Shown in pieces: positions 15,101 through 27,100 of a stretch of 64,000 nt of DNA (the first letter of the stretch is position 1; each line of letters begins with the position of its first letter). Source of the DNA: Achatina immaculata (Eukaryota > Mollusca > Gastropoda > Stylommatophora > Achatinidae); contig CM019716.1 in assembly GCA_009760885.1 (NCBI GenBank), positions 12,178,050-12,242,049 of the forward strand, read 5' to 3'. The translations under genes were made by a program, and so were the position numbers. The notes under the pieces were generated by a model, which saw nothing but the letters and a program-made list of their open reading frames with translations, was not told the origin of the DNA and did not search any database.

Positions 15101-18100
15101 CATTTATAAAAAGCTGGAAAGAAAAGATTTAGTTATAATTCTCTGAACAGAATCTATCAATCACTGGAAAACTCGTGTCAAAAGAGTAAAAGGGGAAAAT
15201 ATCTGAACAGACTGGCTACATGACATGAGGAAAGGAATGGTAAGTAATCTCATCAGAAACAGAAAAGTGGCACAAAACTAAGATACTGACACATGTCCCA
15301 GTACTTAATGACCAAATGTCTTGTGAAACAATGAAACAACTTAAGAACGCCCCCTAGGATTTAAAAATACAAACAAGAGAGTGCAGGAAAATCAGCTGCT
15401 CACCCTTCATCTCTGGAAGACACGAGGGCACAAAGTTCATCTGCCTGCTGGACTGCCTCAGGGTTAGTCTATGTGAAGAAAGTCATCTTTCAGGAATTTC
15501 CAAGAAAAAAAAGGATCATGTGACTGGAAAAAAACATCTAAGAAAAGTATTTGCTATGCTGTCATTCTGCTTAAACAGATCCATACTTGCTGATCTCTGA
15601 AGCTGAATCTTTATCTGCAGGTGCAGAAAACTTACTGGCCTGATCCACGCCTCAAAATGTGAACATAATTTTGTCACTATAGCTGGAAAGAGTGTATTTT
15701 ATAAAGTGAAGTGCCAAGCTGCAAGATGTGAAACGTAAAAGAAATGACAACTGCGCCAAAACTGCTTCTAGTAATGAAAATAGATGGATGTATGGTAGAG
15801 TTTTACAAAAAAGATAGAAAGAGTGAGGAAAGCTGGCACAAACAAGAATGGCAGAAAGCAAGATGAGGACATATAAACGAAGGACATACAACAATCCAAT
15901 ATTTCAGCAAAACCCTTTTTCAAGGACCACATACAAAAACAACACAACAGATAAAGACATGAAAAATGTATGAAAAATATAGACATCCTTTTAGATCCTT
16001 GAAAAAGGCTTTTGCCGAAATATTTGATTGTTGCATGCCCTTCATTTTATGTCCTCATCTTGCTTTCTGCCATTCTTGTTTGTGTCCACTTTCCTCACTC
16101 TTTCTATCTTTTTTGTAAAACTGGACCACACACCTCCCTCTACTTTCAGTCTGCAGGATCAGTGCGCCAATTTTTTTTTTTTTTTCCCAGATTAATGACA
16201 GAACCATTTCAATGAAAAGTGTGGGATTTTCAAGTGGGGAACTCCAAGCTATCAAGAAGTTTTTGTCCTTGCAAAAGATAACTCCAAAGAAAATCCATGA
16301 GCGTATGCTGCAAACACTGACTGACAAGTGCCTACCATGCTGGACTGTGAAGTAGCGATGTGCTAGCTTTCAGTGTAGAGATTTCCAGAAGGCCCTCAAC
16401 AATGTCACCTCTAGAAATTGTTGATCATGTTCATGACCTGATTTTAATCGATCAATGAACTTCAGCTGAAACAACTGCTGAGGCATTAGCGATATCCAAG
16501 GAACGTGTTATGTTCATAGTTCATGAACATTTTGGTACGAAAAAGCTGTTGGCTAAGTGGGTGCCGAAATTCCGTTTTAACAGCTCTCTTTAATCCTCTT
16601 TACTAGCCAGCCTTCTTCAATATTAAGTTCTTGTAGTATATATTTGTTCTTTTTTGTGTCCATGATATTTGAAGAACTCTTCTGTAGCATTTACATTCAA
16701 AGGCATTTATGTGTTTCTCAACTGTTTTGTTAAGTGTCCAGGTCTCACAGGCATATGTCCAGCAAGTATCCACACATTTACCTCACTCCAGTAAATATTT
16801 GCACACACACATGCACTAAGACTGTTTTAACAGCCCAGCTTACCTCACTCCAATAAATATTTGCACAGAGGTAAAGAACTTTGTCCTGTGGTATGAAAAA
16901 CTTCTGAAGAGCTGGTTTACCCAGAAGTGGCTGCATGAGAGAAAGAAAATGAGTAACATCAAATTTCTTTGACTGGTTTCAGCTCTAAAATATTAACTAC
17001 TTTCTGAAAAGCTCGCTGTTTTCAAAGATGTGTCATTTATTTTTTAAACTTTATTTTTAAACATGACGTGTTTTGTTTCAGATTGTCACACAGCTTACTT
17101 TATCTTGCTGAGAAGCTAACGGCACATAGCTTACTTTATCTTGCTGAGAAGCACATAGCTTACTTTATCTTGCTGAGAAGGCACATAGCTTACTTTATCT
17201 TGTTGAGAAGCTAAAGGCACATAGCTTACTTTATTTTGCTGAGAAGGCACATAGCCTACTTTATCTTGCTGAGAAGCTAAAGGCACACAGCTTACTTTAT
17301 CTTGCTGAGAAACTAAAGGCACATAGCTTACTTTATCTTGCTGAGAAGCTAAAGGCCAAATATCTTTATAAGAAACAAGCAAAAACTCATCAGGAACTTC
17401 TTCTTCTTCGAACATTTTCAGGCGTTGACTCATATACTTTTGAAGTAGTTGGCAGTCTTCTGGAGGGTGCGGACATCCTCATACAGTTTGTTTTGGGCTG
17501 GTGTATTAGTTGGCCATGTCTGCTTTCTCTGCTGTTCACACACTGGGCACTTCTCCAGTATGTGGTCTGCTACCATCTTATTGGTGCCACATGTACATTT
17601 GTCAGCTGATCCTATCTTGACTTTGTTGTACAGGTGCTATCTTAGCTTGTTGTGCCCAGTACGTAGCCTCAGGATAATGACTTGCTCTTCTCTGTTTAGT
17701 AGGCATTGTTTCTTTGGTGGTCTGGGTGCTCTTTCTCCTATTTCTTTTTGTAGCTGAGATTTATCAGTGTTTTGACCTCCTCATCTGGAACAGTTAATTC
17801 CCAAGATCTGATATGAAAAACAAAAGCACAGAAACACTACCTTGAGCTCTTGAGAATCCTGAGCACACTCGGCCAGGCGTCTGTGAACAAGCTCTTGAGA
17901 AAACCTAACACTGCCAGCATTAGTGTCATACAGGTCTACAACCAACTTCTGTCCAATCCCATTCTCTGGCTCTACTCTATCCACAACCTGTAATAAGACA
18001 AATACATTATAGAAAGCTCACAAATAAGACTGTAATAAGACAAATACATTACAGAAAGCTCACAAATAAGACTGTAATAAGACAAATACATTATAGAAAG

Positions 18101-21100
18101 CTCACAAATAAGACTGTAATAAGACAAATACATTATAGAAAGCTCACAAATAAGACTGTAATAAGACAAATACATTACAGAAAGCTCACAAATAAGACTG
18201 TAATAAGACAAATACATCACAGAAAGCTCACAAATAAGACTGTAATAAGACAAATACATTATAGAAAGCACACAAATAAGACTGTAATAAGACAAATACA
18301 TTATAGAAAGCTCACAAATAAGACTGTAATAAGACAAATACATTATAGAAAGCTCACAAATAAGACTGTAATAAGACAAATACATTATAGAAAGCTCACA
18401 AATAAGACTGTAATAAGACAAATACATTATAGAAAGCACACAAATAAGATCCAACAAGTTTGTTTTTTTTAAATGGGGGGGAGGGGCTAAATTTTATAAC
18501 TTCTTCTGAGATAAATTTTTTGTTCATGATGTCAAATGGTAAAGCTGACATCTAAAAACTTGTACTCCATGTCTTACTGACATAAAACAAGTTTTCCTTA
18601 AAATGTGTCAATATCCATTATTTCTCCCTCTTCCAGTCTCCATTAAATGTTTCATTCTCGTAGACTGGGACATTCATTCATTTGCTTCACATACCAGCTA
18701 TAAATTCTATATGGCATAGCTTATCAACTTTATTCATTTATTTTTTTTTTAATCACTTATCCACCCATGTTATATTTTTCTTATAATTTATCCACTTACA
18801 TTATCCTCTAAACACGAGGGAATCAAATCTGGGAGTAAGATTATCTGCTAGTCAAGGAGTATCACTAACTGGAGATTGGGGGAGGGTTGCACTTATGCTA
18901 TCCCCTAATCAGCAGAAGCCAAATTTATCCACAAATCAGGGAGGACAAAAGAAAAAAAAGGTTATCCAGCACTGAAGGAAACTAAAATTATCCATTAATC
19001 AGCAGTAACTAGTGTTATTCATTCCAAAACAATGATGTGTCTTCAGACTAAATAATCTTGAACAAATCTGCTCAAATTTGTCTGAACTTGCAAATTCTGT
19101 CATAAATTTCAAAAGTGAAATAAAGCAAGCAACTGCCTAGTCTCCCTGGCAAAAGTGGTGCAAGTCTAATGTTTATTTAACATAAGTTTCTCTAAGGATG
19201 ACGAGTAAGTCTAATGTTTATTTAACATAAGTTTCTCTAAGGATGACGAGTAAGTCTAATGTTTATTTAACATAAGTTTCTCTAAGGATGACGAGTAAGT
19301 CTAATGTTTATTTAACATAAGTTTCTCTAAGGATGACGAGTAAGTCTAATGTTTATTTAACATAAGTTTCTCTAAGGATGACGAGTAAGTCTAATGTTAT
19401 TTAACATAAGTTTCTCTAAGGATGACGAGTAAGTCTAATGTTTATTTAACATAAGTTTCTCTAAGGATGACGAGTAAGTCTAATGTTTATTTAACATAAG
19501 TTTCTCTAAGGATGACGAGTAAGTCTAATGTTTATTTAACATAAGTTTCTCTAAGGATGACGAGTAAGTCTAATGTTTATTTAACATAAGTTTCTCTAAG
19601 GATGACGAGTAAGTCTAATGTTTATTTAACATAAGTTTCTCTAAGGATGACAAGTAAGTCTAATGTTTATTTAACATAAGTTTCTCTAAGGATGACGAGT
19701 AAGTCTAATGTTTATTTAACATAAGTTTCTCTAAGGTTTCTCTAATGAGATTACACCAAGGCATTTGACAAGGTGAAACATAATGAAATTATTAAAATGC
19801 TTGAAGACATCAATATAGACAGCAAAGACCTGAGGATTGTAAAACATCTATACTGGCAGCAAGAAGCAGCAGTTCGAGTTGAAAATAGGATTGGAAAATA
19901 TCAACCTATAAAACAAGGGGTGCGACAAGGATGTGTACTATCTCCAGACCTTTTTTCTCTGTACAGTGAGAATATTCTAAGAACAATCATCACAGAACCA
20001 GGCATAAAAATTGGAGGATACAATATTAACAACCTTCAGTATGCTGACGACACAGTACTGATAGCTGAGAACCAACAAGACCTGCAAAATATCTTGGATA
20101 AAGTCGCCAAAGAAAGTGAATAGAAAGGCCTTACTGTGAACATCAAAAAGACAGAGACTATGGTTATATCTAAGAAACAGAATCCACCAGCATGCAGTAT
20201 TAAATTAAATGGAACTATTCTAAAGCAGGTGCAGAAATTCAAATACCTTGGAGCAGTAATAACTTCAGATGGGAAATGCAGAACAGAAATTAGGAACAGA
20301 ATAGGCCAAGCAAAGACTGCATTTCAGAGGATGAGAAACATATTAGCTAACACATCTTTATCAATGAATGTTAGAAAACGAGTCTTAAAATGCTATATTG
20401 AACCTATCTTGTTATATGGAAGTGAATCATGGACAATAGGCAAGTCTGCACAAAAATCATTGGAAGCAGCAGAAATGTAGTTTATTAGAAGAATGTTGCG
20501 AATCCCCTGGACAGCAAAAATAACTAATGAAGAATGTATGAGAAGAGCTGGAGAGACAAAAAACCTTGTCAAAAAGATAAGAGAGAGACAATGTACTTTC
20601 ATAGGACAAGCAATGAGAAGAGGGGGCATTGAAAATATTATAACAACAGGAAAAATAGAAGGAAGAAGATCAAGAGGAAGACCAAGAGAAATGATACTGG
20701 ACAGTCTGACAGGATGGTGTGAGAGGAGATCACCAACTGAACTGATGGCCTGCATGAAGGATCGGGTACTCTGGAGAAGCATAATAGCCAAAAACGGCAC
20801 ATGATGATGATGATTCTCTAAGGGTGATAAGTAAGTCTAATGTTTATAGAGCATAAGTTTCTCTAAGGGTGATGAGTAAGTCTAATGTTTATGGAGCATA
20901 AGTTTCTCTAAGGGTGATGAGTAAGTCTAATGTTTATGGGGCATAAATTTCTCTAAGGGTGACAAGTTAAGTCTAATGTTTATAAGCATAAGCTTCTCTA
21001 AGGGTGATGAGTAAGTCTAATGTTTATGGAGCATAAGTTTCTCTAAGGGTGATGAGTAAGTCTAATGTTTCTGGAGCATAAGTTTCTCTAAGGGTGACGA

Positions 21101-24100
21101 GTAAGTCTAATGTTTCTGGAGCATAAGTTTCTCTAAGGGTGATGAGTAATTCTAATGTTTATAGAGCATAAGTTTTTCTAAGGGTGTGGAGCAAATCTAA
21201 TGTTTATGGAACACAAGTTTTTCTAATGGTGTGGAGCAAGTCTAATGTTTATGGAGCAAAAGTTTTTCTACCTTTGCATCCAGCTCCTTCTTCTTTCCAT
21301 CAACAAAGAAGGCCAGGTCACACAGAACATCCACCAAGTCTTTACTCCACTCTTCACCTGAAAATAATTTCACTGAACAGTTACAAGATAAAATGATCAA
21401 TAAGCTGAAGCCATCGCCATCATCCACAATCTATCTGATCTCTACTTCCATTTGTCCACTGGTTGTCTACATGATCAATAAGCTGAAGCCATCACCATCA
21501 TCCACATTCTATCTGATCTCTACTTGCATTCGTCCACTGGTTGTCTACATGATCAATAAGCTGAAGCCATCGCCATCATCCACAATCTATCTGATCTCTA
21601 CTTGCATTCGTCCACTGGTTGTCTACATGATCAATAAGCTGAAGCCATCGCCATCATCCACAATCTATCTGATCTCTACTTGTATTCGTCCGCTGGTTGT
21701 CTACATGATCAATAAGCTGAAGCCATCGCCATCATCCACAATCTATCTGATCTCTACTTGTATTCGTCCGCTGGTTGTCTACATGATCAATAAGCTGAAG
21801 CCATCACCATCATCCACAATCTATCTGATCTCTACTTGCATTCGTCCGCTGGTTATCTACATGATCAATAAGCTGAAGCCATAGCCATCATCCACATTCT
21901 ATCTGATCTCTAACTGCATTTGTCCACTGGTTGTCTACATGATCACTAAGCTGAAGCCATCGCCATCATCCACAATCTATCTGATCTCTACTTGCATTCG
22001 TCCGCTGGTTATCTACATGATCAATAAGCTGAAGCCATAGCCATCATCCACATTCTATCTGATCTCTAACTGCATTTGTCCACTGGTTGTCTACATGATC
22101 AATAAGCTGAAGCCATCACCATCATCCACAACCTATCTGATCTCTACTTGCATTCGTCCACTGGTTGTCTACATGGGCAGAATCCTTTAATTGAGAAAAT
22201 AATTTCAGAGTGACGGGCTAGTGGACAGTGATCCAGTCTCTCACACCACTGGTGCCCTCTAGCTGACCCAGATATAAATCTGATTATCTGACTCATCAGT
22301 GCTGAGGAAAACAGCCTGCCAAACTAGAGAACATCGAGCTGTTATGGTGAGGCACACTAGACTTTCATCGCACTCATGGATGCCAGCAAATAAAAGATGA
22401 ATCCTACAATGAAGCACACGTTCTCGACCAATGTTCTCCAAGATCTTGCTTGCTTCTTTGTTCTAGATCAGCCTTTGATCTAACCCTCCATTGCTGGCTC
22501 TCCTGCCACATTTTCTTACTTCATGGTCATCCCAGAAAACAAAAATACAGCCTCTCTTATATCACAATTTAATACTCTCCTCAGTAATTAACCATCATTA
22601 TAACTGACACTGACAAATTAAAAAATGAACTTTACAACTGACACCGACATATTAAAAAATGAACAGAAGAAATCAGTAACTGAGCTGGCAAATTTGTGTA
22701 ATCAGCTATTTTCTCTGCTGTGCTCTTGCTTTGAAACTATTCTACATGAATATAAAACAACAAAGAGAACCACAGTATTGAAAGAAGGTACTTTGGCTTG
22801 AAAAAAAAAAAAAACCACTGAACTGTTACCCTAAGTGAGCAGGCTATTTATCAGGGGGACCAGGTAACTAGTTTTCTTACCAGACGAGGGCTGGATGTAG
22901 GCTAGCTGACACTCGATGGCCTGACAAGGCAGCTCTGCTAACTCTCTTGGCAGAGGTAATGTCACATCCTTGGACAACTTCTCCGTATCACCATAGTCCA
23001 GGAAAAACACCTGCCACTCACCATCAATGAGGCCTGTCATTATCTTAGCTCTGTACCACCTACCAGACACAGAAAATATTCACCGCATGAAAACTATTCT
23101 CCTCATATTCTCTCAGCTCCTATGTTAGTTATGTTTCTTACATGGACAGCATATTTGTAGAATGTCTGGAATACAGTGAAAGATGTATGATAAAGGGCAG
23201 AATGTCAGACGGGCCTGCGTGCCCAATTCTTAACCCTTCTGAAATAAAGATCAATCACTCAATCAATCAATCTTCCTGATAAGAAGAACACTGTACTTCC
23301 TGCAGGCTCATTCACTTATTAAACTGCTCACTTCACAAAGTCTCCATAAAACTGAAATAGTTTCCCTCACACACTCCTGATATTATAACTCTTACAAAAA
23401 TGTCATGACATACTCACTGCTCTTTCTTTACAAACTCGTTTACATGTAAAAATGTCTAACAATCAGAGAAAGTTAATTTCACTAACATGAAAGTTAACCC
23501 TATACAGCCCAAACTTCAGCAAAAATTAAAAGATTGAATCCTACAATGAAGCACACGTTCTCGACCAATGTTCTCCAAGATCTTGCTTGCTTCTTTGTTC
23601 TAGATCAGCCTTTGATCTAACCCTCCATCGCTGGCTCTCCTGCCACATTTTCTTACTTCATGGTCATCCCAGAAAACAAAAATACAGCCTCTCTTATATC
23701 ACAATTTAATACTCTCCTCAGTAATTAACCATCATTATAACTGACACTGACAAATTAAAAAATGAACATTACAACTGACACCGACATATTAAAAAATGAA
23801 CAGAAGAAATCAGTAACTGAGCTGGCAAATTTGTGTAATCAGCTATTTTCTCTGCTGTGCTCTTGCTTTGAAACTATTCTACATGAATATAAAACAACAA
23901 AGAAAACCACAGTATTGAAAGAAGGTACTTTGGCTTGAAAAAAAAAACAAAAAACCACTGAACTGTTACCCTAAGTGAGCAGGCTATTTATCAGGGGGAC
24001 CAGGTAACTAGTTTTCTTACCAGACGAGGGCTGGATGTAGGCTAGCTGGCACTCGATGGCCTGACAAGGCAGCTCTGCTAACTCTCTTGGCAGAGGTAAT

Positions 24101-27100
24101 GTCACATCCTTGGACAACTTCTCCGTATCACCATAGTCCAGGAAAAACACCTGCCACTCACCATCAATGAGGCCTGTCATTATCTTAGCTCTGTACCACC
24201 TACCAGACACAGAAAATATTCACCGCATGAAAACTATTCTCCTCATATTCTCTCAGCTCCTATGTTAGTTATGTTTCTTACATGGACAGCATATTTGTAG
24301 AATGTCTGGAATACAGTGAAAGATGTATGATAAAGGGCAGAATGTCAGACGGGCCTGCGTGCCCAATTCTTAACCCTTCTGAAATAAAGATCAATCACTC
24401 AATCAATCAATCTTCCTGATAAGAAGAACACTGTACTTCCTGCAGGCTCATTCACTTATTAAACTGCTCACTTCACAAAGTCTCCATAAAACTGAAATAG
24501 TTTCCCTCACACACTCCTGATATTATAACTCTTACAAAAAATGTCATGACATACTCACTGCTCTTTCTTTACAAACTCGTTTACATGTAAAAATGTCTAA
24601 CAATCAGAGAAAGTTAATTTCACTAACATGAAAGTTAACCCTATACAGCCCAAACTTCAGCAAAAATTAAAAGATTGTTTCCTACTCTGTAAAAACCACC
24701 AAAAGAAGATCTTAGTTACAAAGCGCTGACAATTGCCTGCACATGCAGCCGTCTGCAGATTATGTTTGCTTTAGACAAAAAATATGGCCTTCAATCAGGA
24801 GACTGTAGCTACAGGGTCTTTATATGCTTTCCCCGAGTTGTCATAATTTCCTGTATTTAATCTTCCAGGTCACTCAGGATTCATGAAAATATGACCATTG
24901 TGTTTATAGGGTTAAAAAAAAATTATCTTTCAGAGATTCTATGGAAGTTTAACTTGTTTTTTTTTCATGTCATATCAAATAAGAAGTTAAATCACGTCCT
25001 ATGTTCACTGTTTGAAACAATTATTTTTTTTTTTATAAAAAACTGTTGACAGCAAAGTATGAGAACACAACAGCATTTGATAACTGCTGAGTACTTTAGA
25101 TATTTGAGAAAGTAATAAGACAAGGAAAAAAAACTAAGAGTAGAATCAGTAAGATCAGCAACCATCTAGCCATGGAAAGACAATGTACTAAAAAACTGGT
25201 CACAAAACAATCTTAATGGACGCATTCTTTCAGTTTCACGTTCTGCTGGAGCTGCAACTTCTTTTCTCAGTTACTCTCTTATAATTTTTATTTCTCTTAA
25301 AACTAAAGTGCTTTGTCTACAATTTTTCTTTCTCTCACAACTAAAGTGTTTTGACTACAACTTTTCTTTCTCTCACAACTAAAGTGCTTTATATATAATT
25401 TTTCTTTCTCTCACAACTAAAGTGCTTTGTCTACAATTTTTCTTTCTCTCACAACTAAAGTGCTTTGTCTACAACTTTTCTTTCTCTCACAACTAAAGTG
25501 CTTTATTATATATAATTTTTCTTTCTCTCACAACTAAAGTGTTTTGACTACAACTTTTCTTTCTCTCACAACTAAAGTGCTTTGTCTACAATTTTTCTTT
25601 CTCTCACAACTAAAGTGCTTTGTCTACAATTTTTCTTTCTCTCACAACTAAAGTGCTTTGTCTACAATTTTTCTGCCCACCCAACCTACTCCGTTCCTAA
25701 ATTCTATTTCTAGCTACAGCAAATAAAGAAATGTCATTGCTCCTTTTACCTGCCATCTGATGACTGAGCTAAGCACACGCTGCCACACGACAGCTCCACG
25801 CCTGCATCTGCTGACTGTTTATTCTTCTTCTTTTCCTCACTCTTCTCATTCATCATCTCCATTATTCTTGTCTCAAGTTTTTCTAAACTGTATTGAAGGA
25901 ACAAACAAAAATTGCATGGTTTCTTCTCAATCAAAACAAAAAAAAAAAGTCAAAATTCATTACAAAATTTTGACAATTACAGCACAAACAAAACTATTTC
26001 CAGAAAAATGATATTTTTGTCCATAATATAAAATAAATCATAAAATAAAAAATTACACCAACTAATGTTTGACATTTAATTATGACATAAAATAAACATA
26101 CATTTTTCACTTTATAATAATGTATTATTTTTTAGGACAATCTCTACAGATCAAAATGCTCCCATTTATGTATATAGAACAACACATACATTCAAAACTC
26201 TTCCATTTCTGTAAACAGAACAATATATTCATTCCTTCATTCATTCATTAGCATGTCAGTTACAGAACTTTGCTTCCCAAACAAGTCCCTTGAAGGCCTC
26301 TTGGTTGTAAGCAAGATGCCCTGCTACTGACACATCCATTCACAAATCATCAACAATTTACAATCAATACCTACAACTCAAAATTCTCCCATTTCTGTAC
26401 ATAAAACAATCCAGGGCTGACAACTGCTGCAATGTTCACAGAATAAACCTGATCATTTCCTGTCAGGGTTTCCTGTCTCATTTCCATCTCGCTGAAGAAA
26501 ATCATAAAAAGACTGCTCATAATTCTCCTAGCTAGACTTTAAACTGTCACATCACAGAACTACTCACTTTAAATTACTTTAGAATACACATAGCAGGTGA
26601 AATCTGTGTCAATGTGTGACTTGTGTTTGATCTGGCAAAGTCAATATGTGAATATGATTCACAAATCAAATTCACAGCCAAACAGACCTAAATCAAATGG
26701 ACAGATAGTTTGTACTTCCAAACATCTAAGGGCAAATACTGAGAACAATCTGGTGGTGGTGGTGGTGGTGGATTTGATCCTGGTTGTATTTAATGAAGCC
26801 TGTTCCATAAAAGAGTCAGCTGTCCCAGACCTAAGTCATGCTAACTGTAGTTATGAGTTAGCTGATTGTGTAAATGACTACATCAGCACTGACTTATCTC
26901 AACACACAGTGTCAGAAAGTAGCAACAGTATATACGAGGAGTTTCTCTTTCACTCAGGCCTACTAATTAACAGTATGGCTATCCTGCAATCACTGATGAA
27001 CAGCATGGCTATCCTGAAATCACTAATTAACAGCATGGCTATCCTGCAATCACTGATTAACAGCATGGCTATCCTGCAATCACTGATTAACAGCATGGCT

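Larger units (their letters stand above)
11951..15503. repeat. 1.75-1.8 kb tandem segmental duplication with exons A and B
   Basis: The left copy starts AATCAAAAATATTTTT at 11951 and the right copy at 13701. Both end near CAGGAATTTCC. Each carries exons A and B and a 30 bp minisatellite (7 units on the left, 9 on the right). Confidence 0.9.
22398..24676. repeat. 1.14 kb tandem segmental duplication with the Tudor core exon
   Basis: Copies 22398-23535 and 23536-24676 start at GAATCCTACAATGAAG. They differ by few substitutions and by A-run lengths. Each has the 179 nt Tudor exon and a CR1-like 3' tail. Confidence 0.92.

Noticed and set aside
15990..16175. Hammerhead ribozyme in the hairpin-motif repeat
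   Set aside because: GGC/GCC stem followed by GAAA is present, but the CUGANGA core and the cleavage-site side are not.
17331..17434. Possible exon reading [20 protein letters not shown]
   Set aside because: The Glu run is the GAA tail of the LINE fragment at 17435-17770, and the neighbouring Tudor and ARM-like exons already join in phase without it.
17972..18457. 161-codon ORF rich in Tyr/Leu/Ser that looks like a membrane protein
   Set aside because: Translation of the 42 bp minisatellite. The real exon ends at 17987.
21393..21884. 163-codon repetitive ORF
   Set aside because: 78 bp minisatellite (26-residue period), no start context or homologues recognised.
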